Positions 42,708-54,989 are shown, counted from the first letter of the stretch. The stretch is 64,000 nt of DNA from Locusta migratoria (GCA_026315105.1 CM048755.1:213082333-213146332); one strand, 5' to 3'. Notes: generated by a model from the sequence alone, not told the origin. Numbers and translations are program-made.

Positions 42708-42749
42708 TTGACTTGTGTTGACTCTACCAATAGAATTACATACGCAGTC

Positions 42750-43806
42750 GGGTTCAGGTAATGTAGAGAGAAGGTAGTGCAAGGAAACAACAACGTGGCT
42801 TACCCGAAGATATGTCACAGAGAGCGTGACAGGTTGGAAGCGTGACAGACACAGAGGGAGGTGACTGCAGCTACTGGAGTGTCACAGAGTGTAACTTCCA
42901 AGAGGTGGACTCGATTTCAGACAACAGGAGCCGTTACGAGAAAGCAAGGCCAAAGAGGCCCACGGCTAACATCAGAAAGACATGATCGTTATCTCCGGTT
43001 AACAGCTCGTCAAGACAAGAGGCTGGATGCAATTCCGCTGCAACGCACTCTCCAGTCAGAAAAGGACGCACAATATCAACACAAACAGTCGGAAATCGCC
43101 TTCGGGAATCTGGCTTCTACGCACGTAGGCCTATGGTGTGTGTTCCATTAAAACCACGACATCGTTTAGCCCGCATAATTTGGCCTGAGTAACATCAGGT
43201 TTGCATTCGTAACTAATGGCGCCGGGTTCTGTTCACAGATGCGTCAAGATTTTGTGTTCAGCTGGACAATCGGCATTCCCTCATCTCGAGAGTACGTGGA
43301 ACTCTGAACAATCCTGATTCCTTGCAAGAAACATCACCATATCACGGTGGTGGACGAATGGTGTGGGCAGGACTCAGTATTGGCGGACGTATGGATCTCT
43401 ATGTCTTTCATAATGGCGTTTTGACTGCTCAGAGGTGTAGAGACGAAATCCTTCGACGTTTTGTTGTGCCCAACGCCGATGCCACTGTAGTTGGTGCCTT
43501 CTGGTGAACGATAACGCTCGTCCCCACAGAGCTGCACTGGTGGACAACATGCTTGAAGCTGAGAGAATTCAACCGATGGAGTGGCTAGCTTGTTCACTGG
43601 ACTTAAACAAGACTGACAATGTCTGGGATGCATTTTACAGACGCATTACAGCCAGACTAGCGCCTATCACAGCTGTTGTAGAGCTGGATATTGCACTCAG
43701 GAAAGAATAACCAAATATCCTTCAAGAGCTGATTGATAACCTCATACTGTTCATGCCCTGCAGGTTTACAAGTGCATTGGTCGTCCCAGGTGATCACAGA
43801 CCATAT
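42750..43806 (+). pseudogene. Tc1-like transposase, degenerate
   Basis: Frames in order: VTAATGVSQSVTSKRWTRFQ, TTGAVTRKQGQRGPRLTSER and HDRYLRLTARQDKRLDA (the two HTH halves, with the GRPR-like GQRGPR). Then a broken linker with FTDASRFCVQLDNRHSLI (about 43225-43280), SPYHGGGRMVWAGLSIGGRM and VFHNGVLTAQRCRDEILRRF. Last come MNDNARPHRAALVDNMLEAE, ACSLDLNKTDNVWDAFYRRI and KE, with a decayed end to about 43806. FTDAS holds the first Asp and NDNARPH the second. The usual SPDLNPIE triad end reads SLDLNKTD, so the third acid motif is altered. Several frameshifts and stops; a dead copy. TIRs not identified. Confidence 0.87.
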
Positions 43807-43810
43807 TAGA

Positions 43811-45005
43811 AGGGAAAGAGAATGACTTTTTCATTATTATGGTAGCCCCATGGTGCCTTGCTCTAAGTAAACTCCATGTAAAACTCAGGTAAAAAGACGA
43901 GACAGCAAAATAACGTACTGTATCGCCTACAAATTACAACAACGGTAACCAGAATCTGAATAAAAAAAGTATAATGTGCGTGTGTGTATGATATCTCACC
44001 TCTCACCTGATTGCCTAATTGTAACGACCAGTGTACCATGTGACAGCCTTTCGACGATGAGTTCGTTCAAGATTAAAGCGTAAGTTCGGATTGGGAAAGA
44101 ATGGGAAGGAAAGCGATAGTATTCATATGTGAGGAAGCATCCCGTAGTCCACTAGATCCGGTTTATGGAATCTATCTGAAACTATTTTTTTCCGACAGAA
44201 TTTCAACCCGGACTTGGGAATGTGTATCCAATGTTTTGACGCTACACCACGTCTCTCGTCAGTATTCTGAATATACTTCGAGAGAAATGACTCAATCTTA
44301 GAAGGAGACGATGTAACTGTTAGACTTTCATATTTTTATGAAGTTGAGAATTCAAGAATCAACCTCTTAAAGCCATTCGATGTATCTCTCAAAAATTATC
44401 GATAAGCTCCACTCGACTTGGGTAATTCGACAAAGTTGTAGATTGAAAATCAATCCCGGCATGTACCGCGTATTTTATGTGGAAAAACTACGTCTATCTG
44501 ATCGGACTAGGACGCGAAGTATCTTCAGTGAAAGCAATTCTAGTAAGAAGCGTGCATAAAAGTTCATTCAGTTTTTCATCTCTAGTTGTCCTCTTCGATT
44601 TTCGATGGAATTATCAAGTATTAGTGGTTCATATATAACCTTTACAACAGAGAAAAATCTTCACGATTGTAAATGAAGCTCCCTTTCAAGTTTATATTTT
44701 GTCAAAAATTGCAACTGTAAAAATGTTGCGTTTGCCAGTAAAAATATTATCTTCTATAATTTAACATCGTTTATTTCCCTGGCATGTATCAGACTACATC
44801 TGTGGAGTGAAACGATGAACATGCTCCAAATAGAGGTTTTGTGATTCTTAAGTATTGCACCAAAGTATAATTTGGGAATTTTTTTAAGTGAAGAAACGTC
44901 TATTAACAACCTGTTGCAAAATATCGAAAACTAAGAATAAACAAAATATAGATACAGAATTTCCATAAGAAAATTATAATTAGAGGTGCGTTAATTACCA
45001 TATAC
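43811..45005. other. Unassigned AT-rich DNA
   Basis: No coding or repeat signal recognised. Confidence 0.3.
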
Positions 45006-45016
45006 TTGATGAATTT

Positions 45017-45214
45017 GCCGCGGCGGAGCAGCCGAGCGCATTGAGGCCCTATGCTTCGATGGGCGAGGCCGTTCCCCGTCGGGAGTTCAAATCCCCCCTC
45101 GGGCATGGCTGTTTGTGTCGTCTTTAGTATAAGGTAGTTCATAAATGGTTTGTAAATTTAGGGACTGATGACCCCGTAGTTACGTCCCTTGGGCTTAACA
45201 AACATTTGAACATT
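45017..45214 (+). repeat. SINE-B, full length
   Basis: Perfect 11-bp duplications TTGATGAATTT (45006-45016, 45215-45225). This is the best representative of SINE-B: head GCCGCGGCGGAGCAGCCGAG, GCGAGGCCGTTCCCCGTCGG, TCGTCTTTAGTATAAGGTAG linker, shared core, and GGCTTAACAAACATTTGAAC tail. Confidence 0.95.
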
Positions 45215-45225
45215 TTGATGAATTT

Positions 45226-46466
45226 TATTGTTTAAGTAATTTATATATTCGAACACAATGAAAACAATATGATGGCGGTATTAGTAACAACAATTCTACA
45301 GTTACCTCATTGCCAATCTACAACGCTATCGAATGATCCTTATTGTATCTTCGAGCGTTTCCAACGGCAACACTTTCTTTTGAAATGATAACATTCAATT
45401 TTTGTGTTACAGTCTTTTCTGAAATTATATAAATGATTCCGGAAAAGTAATGTTTTCTCAAATGTGAAAACTATCCCAAGGTACATCCTTGTCGTGTGAC
45501 TAGGAACTAGTGTTCCATTCACAGTTCATTTGTTGCTGTTGAGAATGTCTTGTGATAGTCTTTTTAATAGTCAATCTCTTAAATTATTTCTCTACTATAT
45601 GCCAATCAGTCAAATTAAATTAAGGAGTACTATTGGCAAAAACCAGTTTTAAGTTGAAAATATTTTGAAACAGAATCTTTTAGCACCTTATAAAACACTC
45701 CAGTTTCTAGACAGAGAAAGGTTTCAACACATTAAAGAAACTCATTTAATTTGTAAATATAACTTTTTCCATGGTGGAAGACCGTTCTCAGTGTGTTTCA
45801 GGAGGAGGAGTAAATGTTTTAGGTGGTTCGAAGTATTCACGAATTACAATAAAAATTCCATACAACATGTGTCTAAATTTCACTGAGGACAGAGATCCAG
45901 CTTGTAGTATGTAACCCTAACAAATTTAAAGCAAGGACTCAAAATGGACTAGTAAGCCGAAAACCGGTTAATTAATGAAATGAATTAAAAACTCGTATAC
46001 GAATTTGTAACTTTAAGTGAATATGCTAGTGTTCAAAGAAGAACCTACGGTAGAATCAGTGAAGATGACCTCATTTCCCGTTGTTTACGTTTACCTCTGT
46101 TACAGTCTAGCAGTTATATCTCTGTTGTCAGTAAAATTGGACATATGTTATATGATATTTTCATTGCAATTCGTCTGCACTACCATCCCTAAAATATATA
46201 CTGTTCCTCCTGCAACACCCTGTAATTAAAGCTAGAAGAAAAGTCACGAGCGTTGAAGTTTGGCTTAACTGTCCACAAATACAAACAATTGTAAAAATGT
46301 TAACAATATTAATGATCATCACGCTCTGGAACTAAGGAATTTAAAGTATCCTCCCTGAAACCATGAGCTTTAATATACCATTCAGTAATTACATATATGA
46401 AGACATAATATTTGCCAACGCTACACAAAACATGACCTCAAGCTTCACAACTAAAACAGTAGAAAA
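45226..46466. other. Unassigned AT-rich DNA
   Basis: No gene or repeat recognised. Confidence 0.3.
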
Positions 46467-46595
46467 TGCTCGAGGTTCGAGTCCTCTCTCAGCAATGGGT
46501 GTGTGTGTATTGTTCTTATGTTAAAGTTAGTTTAAGCACTTTGTAAGCCTATGGACTGATAACCACAACATGAAGTCCAACAGATTTCATTTGAA
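46467..46595 (+). repeat. SINE-C-like copy, 5' truncated
   Basis: Starts at the B box (CTCGAGGTTCGAGTCCTCTC), with the linker GTGTGTATTGTTCTTATGTT and core. The tail is decayed (CAGATTTCATTTGAAA). Confidence 0.7.
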
Positions 46596-46728
46596 AATAA
46601 CGGAAACTACTTACGTCGTTTTCTAGTGCGTATACCTCAATGTGGTTCTATTTTCAGTCATTAGAGCAAAATACTAACCGGGAAACATGTGTTCCTAGGC
46701 ACACTATCCCACAAGTAGAACACTATCA

Positions 46729-46925
46729 GCCGCGCGGAATAGCCGCGTGGTCTAAGGCATCATCCTACGGACTGGGTGGCCGTTCCCGGCGTAGGTTCGA
46801 GTCCTCCCTGAGGCCTGGGCGTCTGTGTCATCTTTAGTGTAAGTTAGTTTAGTAATTTGTAAGTATAAAGACTGAATACCATACCAGTTTCGTCTAATAT
46901 GTTTACAAACATTTGAACATTTTTT
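46729..46925 (+). repeat. SINE-D, full length
   Basis: Head CAGCCGCGCGGAATAGCCGC, GTGGTCTAAGGCATCATCCT, B box GTAGGTTCGAGTCCTCCCTG, a diverged core (AAGTATAAAGACTGAATACC) and the tail TTTACAAACATTTGAACATT. Confidence 0.9.
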
Positions 46926-47439
46926 GAAAATATCACCTACCTCTCCGTCAGAAGTTCGTTTCTTTTCCTCTGCATACTTGCAGATACACGTCACAAATAT
47001 GTTGACCGCCTGTATTATTCTTTCATATGTAACTGTAGATAAATGACACTTTAATGTGCCACGCAGGTCACGTAAAGCACGTGAGAGGAAAAGCGATGCC
47101 TTACACAACGCTGAGAATCTTCTTATGAACGTAAACGTATCCAGATGATGTCGGTGAATGTTTTATTTATAAGCAAAGAAATGAAGGCACGTATAAACCC
47201 CAGCAATATGTAGTCGCAAAAAATGAAGTACATTAAGGAACCCGTAGTAAGTATAGAGAAGGACGAACATGTTTTGAATGTGAAACATCCTACTCTACTT
47301 AGCCAGATGTAAGAACACAAAGAATGCTATAGCCATATTGCGATGAAAGGTTTGGAATCCCTCTGGTTGTTTATCCTCACGTTTTAATGGCAAAGGCGAA
47401 AATTATAGTTTGCAATGAAAGAGTTATTGACTGAAATTG
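46926..47439. other. Unassigned DNA
   Basis: No gene recognised. Confidence 0.3.
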
Positions 47440-47633
47440 TCGCGACGGAGCGGCCGAACACATTGAGGCGCTAGGTTACGATGCGCGAGGTCGTTCTCTG
47501 TCGGGGGTTCGACTCCCCCGTCGGGCATGGATGTTTGTGCCGTCTTTAGTATAAGCTAGTTCATAAGTAGTTTGTTGGTTTATGAACTGATGACCCGTAG
47601 TTAAGTACCACAAGCTTTACACAAATTTGAACA
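47440..47633 (+). repeat. SINE-B, full length
   Basis: Head GTCGCGACGGAGCGGCCGAA to the tail AAATTTGAACA. The flanks repeat ACTGAAATT (left about 47430-47438, right about 47639-47647). Confidence 0.88.
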
Positions 47634-47932
47634 ATTCACTGAAATTACTACAAGAAACGTAACTACTTTCTAATGTCGAGAATTAGTTATTACATTAGGC
47701 AGTCCAGCGGAGAACTGAAAGATTTATTAACATTTCACCATCAAGGGAATGAGCCCACTTCCATATTTAGAATTTCAGCTTACTTTCAAAATTTATTAAT
47801 GGGAATGTTGCCTAAGATAATACTTAGGATATAAGGATAATCAATGAAGAATCAACTGTGCTGCCTGAAACCTGTTGTTTACCACAAGTGTAGTACATCC
47901 TATTACAACAATAACTCCATTAACTAACTGAA

Positions 47933-48133
47933 GGCCGGCCGCGGTGGCCGAGGAGACTGAGGCGCTTCAGTCACGATCTGCACGGCCACTAGGGTCGGGG
48001 GTTCGAATCCCCCCTAGGGCATGGATATTTGTGCCGTATTTAGTATAAGGTAGTTCATAAGTAGATTGTAAGTTTAGGGACTGATGACCCCGTAGTTAAG
48101 TCCCATCAGCTTAACAAACATTTGAACATTTTG
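47933..48133 (+). repeat. SINE-A, full length
   Basis: Perfect 11-bp duplications AACTAACTGAA (47922-47932, 48134-48144). The linker TAGTATAAGGTAGTTCATAA and GCTTAACAAACA are SINE-B-like, another head/body mixture. Confidence 0.95.
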
Positions 48134-48144
48134 AACTAACTGAA

Positions 48145-49777
48145 CTTAATTTGATTGCATTTTGAACCAAATTTCAAGTTATATAATTTCCAAGGCACAA
48201 GTTAAATGGAATATCTTTATGATTGCATTGTAGCTTAATACTGTCTTCTAAATGGTTGTATCTTATACAACATGATGTCATGTTCATCAAACCATTGGTA
48301 TTAAAAGAAATATTGGCTTTCATATAGTCAAATGTAATTTTGTTCTCCACCGGCTTTAGTATGCCACTACTGTGCTTTGAGGTATGCACTTTACCTGTGA
48401 AAACTAAGCCACATATAACAAGCATCTCTTCACAATTTATCTGCTACATGGAAAACACCATACAGAGGGTGACAAGTGAAGTGACAAACTACTAATACAG
48501 CAATCACATTAAGCATTAACAAATTTACTCGTATGTAGATCATATTACGTTAGCAATAACAAAAAAGAACATTGTAGCTAACAACATCCATCTGTAATTT
48601 CACTCGACGTATGTCCTGGTATGTATTTAGTAACAGCACGTGGTTGACAAATCTACTGCTTGAGAGCTTTCATTCCTTGTAGGTATAAAAACTGTTACAT
48701 GGTGAAATAATAACAGATAATAATCGAACAATTCTGCGATAAAACCATCAGTAAATGGACAAAGTACTGAATACACTAAAATATATGATTCATTTTCCGG
48801 CGTACGTTCCTTCCACGTTGTAGCGTACAGCTATTCTGAGCCACCAGCATGTCTGCGATGATTGTGGCGAACTGGTTGTTCTACGATCGTTCTGCATCTT
48901 ACGGAATTCTGTCGAAGAAATTCGTTGTTGATGATCCGTCGACACATTTGATAATAAAGTTGAAATTTATAGAATTGGTTTGTCTTGAACTATCATGTAA
49001 TGCAGGGCATATGGGAACACAAGGTTACTTAACATATACAATTGTAGGAGAAAGACGATAGTAACTGGGAGAGAGAACAGCGTAGAAATTAGGATTGTCA
49101 CCAGTAATTAGAAGACCTCTACAAAGGCTGGTCACACGAAATATCAACGAAAATTGTTGTATTGTTACTTGATAATGCCAACATTAATGTTGAAACAAAT
49201 GATTACAGGAACCTATCAAACACAATGAAAATAAGGAAAAGGGATTAGCATCACAGTGAGGAATAAATCCTGAAATACAGCTTGGACAATTGCGCGTTAT
49301 AGTACAGAGAGCATTTTTAATAGTTTTTGGCACCACGAAACGTATTCACATATGAAGAACATTATGGGAACAGTTGAATAACGTTTGCTTTTTCCATTGC
49401 TGTAGGTTTGGATGATCATTTTGTGGGTGCCGTTTTCATGCTGAAACGAAATGTAAGAGCATTTTGCGATCCATGACTCTGTTTCTGATGATCATTTACA
49501 TTAAGCACCTCACTAATTACTCTTGTCAGGAAGTTGATATCTGCAGTAATACACATGGAAGTCTTTTGAATTGCTTCATTCAGTATGGTAAGTTATATCA
49601 AGATCCGAAGTAAACCAGTCCAAAACCGAGGACAACTCCTCACGAACCACAAACAGTGGTGAAAGGCATAATCATATTGAGATATATGATGATAATTTAC
49701 CCGTATGAAGCAAGGTTAGTGTATAAGTCAGAGACATTTCCCGTTCTGATGCGATATCAGCAATAAAGTAAGTAAAA
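48145..49777. other. Unassigned AT-rich DNA
   Basis: Short frames only (48174-48425, 48849-49061), none recognisable. Confidence 0.3.
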
Positions 49778-50400
49778 TATATACTGAGGAACCAAGGAAA
49801 TTTGCACATCTGCCTAATATTGTGTGGGGCCTCCACAAGCACGCAGAAGTGCCGCAGAACGATGTGGCATGGAATACAATAACGTCTGAACTAGTGCTGG
49901 CGGGAGATGATAACATATATCCTGCAAGGCTATCCCTAAATCGGTAAGAGTACGAGGGGTCGAGATTTCTTCGGAACAGCGCGTTTCAAGGCATCCCAGA
50001 TACGCTCAATAATATTCATGTCGGAAATGTTTAGTGTCAAGTAGAAGTCTTCAAACTCAGAAGAGTATTCCTGGAGACTCTCTGTAGCAATTTTGGACGT
50101 GTCGTATTTTCTTGTAGGAATTGCCCAAGTCCATTGGAATGCACGAAAGACATGAATCAATGCAGGAGATCAGCCAGGTTCCTTATGTACGTGTCACCTC
50201 TAAGAGTCGTATCTAGACACAACAGGGGTCCCATATCACTTCAAACGCACACGCCCCCCGCACCGTACAGAGCCTGCAACAGCTTTAACAATTCTCTGCT
50301 GACATGCAGGGTCCACGGATTCAAGAGATGGTCTCCATACCAGGACACGCCCATCCGCTCAATAGATTGCCTCTCCAACGCTTAAGGATACCAATTATTG
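49778..50400 (-). pseudogene. Tc1-like transposase, C-terminal part
   Basis: Reading right to left: a VWRPSLESVDPACQQRIVKA-like segment (near 50345-50290), then frame 50160-49936 with MIHVFRAFQWTWAIPTRKYD, ESLQEYSSEFEDFYLTLNIS and DMNIIERIWDALKRAVPKKS. The MNIIERIWDAL motif stands where Tc1 proteins have the PDLNPIENLWD third catalytic acid. It is followed by a QTLLYSMPHRSAALLRACGG-like end (49890-49820), the usual Tc1 C-terminus. Stops break the joined frame. The upstream part of the same gene is shared with the repeat copy at 61521-61690. A separate HTH remnant lies at 52315-52539. Confidence 0.75.
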
Positions 50401-50705
50401 TAAGATTGGATTCCTCGATCTGCAAGACTGTGCTCTACGACCACAGAATGATTTTTATTAATCAGTAAAACGCGCAGCACTGGTCGTAAAATCGATTTCA
50501 AGTGTTTCAAGAGCACAGTAACCATCTTCAGTGTTTATGTATAAATATCAAGGCTGATCTTAAATGACACGAAACGACACATGTACAATTGAGTCATGTC
50601 ATGTTATAGAGTACATATTTTCACTTTCATGACATTTTAAGGTGACAGGAACGAGATAAGGTTGCGTTGAAAATTGTTACTATGTAACTGAAATCGATTT
50701 GATAA

Positions 50706-50988
50706 AACTCAAAAGCCTTTGACAAGGCTTATCTCTGCTGCGCACGTGAACACTTGACCACGCCCCCTTTTGGACAGTATTTATACCGCTCTCCGACGCC
50801 CGACTCGTCAGTCGGCAAGACTCATCGCTACCAGTAGAACCTCTGAGGATGTCCAGCGCAGCTCTGGACGAAACGTCAGGAGCAGATATGTTTCTTCGAC
50901 CACGACCACATAACCCGAAAGATACAACAGCGATTATTTCAGCCGGTCGTGAAAGCCTTCACTGCATCATAATTTTACGACCAATGCT
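50706..50988. repeat. Insert specific to copy 1, promoter-like
   Basis: About 283 bp absent from the copy at 60-62 kb. It contains GACAGTATTTATACCGCTCT (TATA-like) followed by CAGTCGGCAAGACTCATCGC and GATGTCCAGCGCAGCTCTGG. It looks like a mobile piece with a pol II promoter, possibly an LTR or MITE. No duplication found. Confidence 0.45.
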
Positions 50989-51194
50989 AACCATTTCACC
51001 GGTTATAAAAGTTATTTTATGGCTACCTCTCCAAAAATTGGTTTTGCGATTGTGTATTTTTAATGACATAAAATTTCGAATCTTTCGCTACTACAGCTAC
51101 TTGAAGAATTACATTTGAATTACTGCAAAAAGGATATACAACAAGGCCGGCTATATTCTTACTCTCACGTTAAATTTCACAATCTCAGAACTTA

Positions 51195-51370
51195 AAACGT
51201 TCAAATGTTTGTTAAGATTAACGGACTTAACAGCGGGGTTATCAGTCCCTAAACTTACAAACTACTTGTAAACTACCTTATACTTAAGTCGACAAAAACA
51301 TCCATTCCCTAGGGGGGATTCGAAATCCGACGGGGCACGGCCACGCGCACCGTAGCATAGCACCTCAATG
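51195..51370 (-). repeat. SINE-B, head-truncated, nested
   Basis: Perfect 11-bp duplications CTCAGAACTTA (51184-51194, 51371-51381). Ends at GCACCTCAATG, lacking the first bases of the head. Confidence 0.93.
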
Positions 51371-51390
51371 CTCAGAACTTAATCTCGTAG

Positions 51391-51588
51391 AGCCACGGCG
51401 GTTAGCCGTGCGCACTGGGGCTCCGTGCTGAGGTGCGCGCGACTGTTCGCCGTCTAAGGTTCGAGTCTCCCCTCGAGAATGGGTGTTTGTGTTGTCCTTA
51501 GGTTAGTTTAACTTAGTTCAAGTGTTTTGTAAGCTACGAACTAATAACCCGGCAGTGGAGTCCGATAGGTTTACAAACGTTTGAATTT
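51391..51588 (+). repeat. SINE-C, diverged, nested
   Basis: GAGCCACGGCGGTTAGCCGT, the block GCGCGACTGTTCGCCGTCTA, the B box AAGGTTCGAGTCTCCCCTCG, core GTAAGCTACGAACTAATAAC and the tail TTTACAAACGTTTGAAT. Confidence 0.88.
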
Positions 51589-52314
51589 TAGTCTTGTAGA
51601 AGATTAGCTTTGTATCTTTAACATTAAATCCTAAATATAATATTTTCACATTTCAAGTTTCTAAGACGAATATGAGTAAAATCAGAAGAAAGCTATTGGT
51701 AAAATCGGTGTTTAAAACGTGTAGTTAAGGCTGAATGGTAGATATTGAGCCTTACAAGCATGCTCCTAAATGTTTTATAGCTCCTGTGACTCTTAAATCT
51801 TGGTGTCCACTCGCTCTCGCTGAAGTTTGAACATTCACTTAGATACACTTGACAGCAAAATAGTTGGGTCACCCCTGATTCCAGTGTGTTGGGTGCACCT
51901 GACTGTATGCAATCCACATAGCAGAGCTGTGTCGCCGGACGTCGCAACCCTGTGCAGTACAATGATTGACTACTACAGACGATAGATACCACAAAAGACA
52001 CTTATGAAAGTCAGTCCACATGTAAACCACAAACGACATACAACATATTATAATGCACGTTACTATAGATGCGAGAGACATATACAAGTGACAAGTCATA
52101 TACTTTCTCGCGCTCATTTATTGACATAATGAGTTATTTTTCGTGACCTCAATTTGAACGCACTGTTAACCAACCAAAGCTTACGCGTTTGATCGAGGTC
52201 GATTAGGTATAAAGAGACGTAAAACACTGTCGTTTTCATGAATATCAGCCTGTAAACGACTCTTGGACCGTCGTTACTGCTGAAAAATACTTTCTCGTCA
52301 CTGAATTTTTTTTT

Positions 52315-52539
52315 TCACGATGCCCTCAGATGAAGATCTGAAAATGCCAGCCAGTATAAAAATGTTCTTCGCTCTTGTTTCACGGAGGACCATTGTGCGT
52401 GCAGTCCAGCGTCCCTCAGCTGTCGGCGAATTGTCAGTGGAGCCAGAATAAAATTGTAAACAAAAACAAACCGAAAGTCACTAATCAGCACTACATGTAA
52501 ACCAGCATCCACCAAATATTGCCACTTATGATGCCTCAC
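52315..52539 (-). pseudogene. Tc1-like transposase HTH fragment
   Basis: The 74-codon frame includes LAPLTIRRQLRDAGLHAQWS, matching the second HTH of Tc1 proteins (V(S)xRT(I/V)RRRLxxAGL.(A/S)). Only this block is recognisable. It lies on the same strand as the catalytic part at 49778-50400, with the ~2-kb repeat between them. It may be the 5' end of the same element or a separate relic. Confidence 0.5.
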
Positions 52540-53404
52540 AAATAAAGACGAAATTCATATGGCAATGTAAAACTTATATTATCCAGTTGCATAAACGGAT
52601 TACAAAAAATATACACATTATAATATAAAAAAGCAACTGTGGGAAAGCAGGACAAAAAGGAACTAACAATGTTTTGACATTTCATTCAAATAATTAAGGA
52701 GGTTAAAAACTAGAATGATGATAAAAGTTGCTGTCAAATAATATTTCACCTAGATTGCGTTCGTACAACGTAGGGAACTCTTCTTTCACATGAGCTCTGC
52801 ATTAGATCTTGGATTTATAAAATATGTACTCAACCTAGATAACTAAGTGAGTTGTAAAATTGAACAGGTTTGGTGGCAACATCGCAAAATGTATATACAT
52901 ATTACATCAATCAAATTTTGTGCACTTATTAAGTGTACTCAATGTCTTTGCAACAATAAATCCTGTACGACGGAAATTACCTTCTGTTGATGCAGTTCAT
53001 TTAAATCGCAATGATACACGATTGCTCTGTTATTCGCAGTTCAATGTTTCGCAAAAAGGGGTTCATAGAATCGCTCCAAGTTCTCAACTGTTCCACTCTC
53101 ATACGAAGCTCGATGGAAACAGTACTAAAATCTTTATGTGCGAGTTCTAACTTCACTTCTGTTACTCTTACAGTTGTAATACCTTACTTTGTATGGTAGT
53201 GGGAACAAAAGTTGTTTGCTTTCGGAAGAGAAGGTTGGATATTGAAATCTCACGGAAAAACGTGCAACAGTGGAAACGCTTTTGCTTTAATATTGCTTCC
53301 CCAAATCATACCCTGCCCTCTCCCCCCTCCAACCTCAAAGAAAAAAAGGAAGAAGTCCGCCCCCTTCTTCTCTTATTCACTGTACTACACAATCCGTTAC
53401 ATTC
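52540..53404. other. Unassigned DNA
   Basis: No gene recognised; 53310-53390 is C-rich. Confidence 0.3.
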
Positions 53405-53612
53405 AAAAAATCAAAAATGTTCAAATGTTTGTGTAGCTTATGGGACTTAACTACGGGGTCATCAGTCCCTAAACTTACAAACTACTTATGAACTAGCTAA
53501 CACTAAGGACGGCACAAATATCCATGCCCGAGGGGGGATTCGAACCCCCGACCGTAGTGACCGTGCAGACCGTGACTGGAGCGCCTCAGTCCCCTCGGCC
53601 ACCGCGGCCGGC
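53405..53612 (-). repeat. SINE-A, full length with A-rich end
   Basis: Perfect 11-bp duplications CCGTTACATTC (53394-53404, 53613-53623). Confidence 0.95.
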
Positions 53613-53623
53613 CCGTTACATTC

Positions 53624-54409
53624 CTTCAACTTCTTCGATGTCCTCTCTGTATTTCGTCAGGTAATATTGGCACACTGCTCAGCAATACTGAAGTAGAGGT
53701 CTAACAACCGTAGGGTTGGAATTCTCGTTAGAAGACTTTTTGAATCTTGTAAGGGTTGTGTCAATAACGCAGTATTTCTTTCCCGTTCGTCAAAACGTGC
53801 TGTTCTCAGTTACGTTGTTTACAATTGTACCACAGGTATTTCGTTAGATGTGTAACTCTCAACTTTATTTTGCTAATCGATATCTCGAACTTTGACGAAT
53901 CTTTGTTAATAGTCATGCCGAGAATCAAACACATATTAATTATTAGCTTCAATTGTCACAATTTGCGCCGGGAAGATGTAATTTCAAAATCATTTTGCAT
54001 TGTCTTTGCTTTTCTGAGGTGTTTACTAGACAGCAGTATAACCTGCCACAAATATTTCTGAGTCCGATATAGCAGTGTGTAGCTCTATCATAAAGGAGGT
54101 CAAAAGCTACTCTCGAGCCAGCTTGGGACTGAGGGGCCCTGCCTCATACTCTTTCGGAGTATATCGACACTTTCATGGAGCAAGCGAACAGCTGCAGCGT
54201 TCATCTCCTCCTCAATGCCATTGTCATGGCTGATGCAGATAATTCTTAAAGTCGAAAACGAGAGTAGTTGTAGTTGCTGCGTGAAATTCGTCACCCTCGT
54301 CAGTAACCGAATTTTTCGTGTATTTCATTGTATTCTAAGTACGCTGTGTACTATATTCAGTAAAATGCCGAAAAAGAAAACCTCGCCACATCAATGAGAC
54401 GCACGTAGG
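53624..54409. other. Unassigned DNA
   Basis: Short frames only, no recognisable family. Confidence 0.3.
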
Positions 54410-54782
54410 TGCTAAGACAGGCCTCTCCAACTCGGGTGCTTCGCGAGCATAGGCCGGCACCGGGAAAAGCACCGGTGCTCTGCTGCAGCGCCGGTGGTAT
54501 GGGGCACGTGAGGCAGGCACAGCGCTGTCAGGGCAGTGGTTGCAGCGGGACGCGTTGACAACGCGCGTAGCGACGCGAGAGTCGTGTTCTTTGTGACGTA
54601 TTAAAACCAATAATAATAATGATAATGCCAATTTTTGTTTATAGGGAGAAAGAACAATTTTAATGGGCCCCTTTATTTTATACTGATTTTCAACATTCTT
54701 TGTTGATCTTTGGCATCGCATTGAAGAAACTATTTTTTTTTTCATATTAGATACAATAGTTTTGGCAGTTACAATTGGAAAT

Positions 54783-54976
54783 GTTCAAATGTTTGTATAG
54801 TCTATGGGACTTAACTACGGGGTCACCAGTCCCTAAACTTACAAACTACTTATGAACTAACTAAGACTAAGGACGGCACAAATATCCATGCCCGAGGGGG
54901 GATTCGAACCCCCGACCGTAGTGGCCGTGCAGACCGTGACTGAAGCGCCTCAGTCCCCTCGGCCACCGCGGCCGGC
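54783..54976 (-). repeat. SINE-A, nested in the hAT element
   Basis: Perfect 14-bp duplications TTACAATTGGAAAT (54769-54782, 54977-54990), inserted in the transposase relic. Confidence 0.96.
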
Positions 54977-54989
54977 TTACAATTGGAAA

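Larger units (their letters stand above)
50210..52268 (-). repeat. ~2-kb interspersed repeat, copy 1
   Basis: Read on the minus strand from 52268 to 50210, this matches 60035-61690 on the plus strand. Shared landmarks include ACGTCTCTTTATACCTAATC, TATGACTTGTCACTTGTATA, GGGTGACCCAACTATTTTGC, ATTCAAATGTAATTCTTCAA and CACTGAAGATGGTTACTGTG. Three insertions are specific to this copy: SINE-B (51195-51370), SINE-C (51391-51588) and a ~283-bp segment (50706-50988). The repeat leads into the Tc1-like transposase relic, so it may be the long non-coding part of one transposon. It has no coding frame of its own that I can name. Confidence 0.85.

Noticed and set aside
54335..54745. 136-codon minus frame
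   Set aside because: It crosses the left end of the hAT element into outside DNA and shows no domain.
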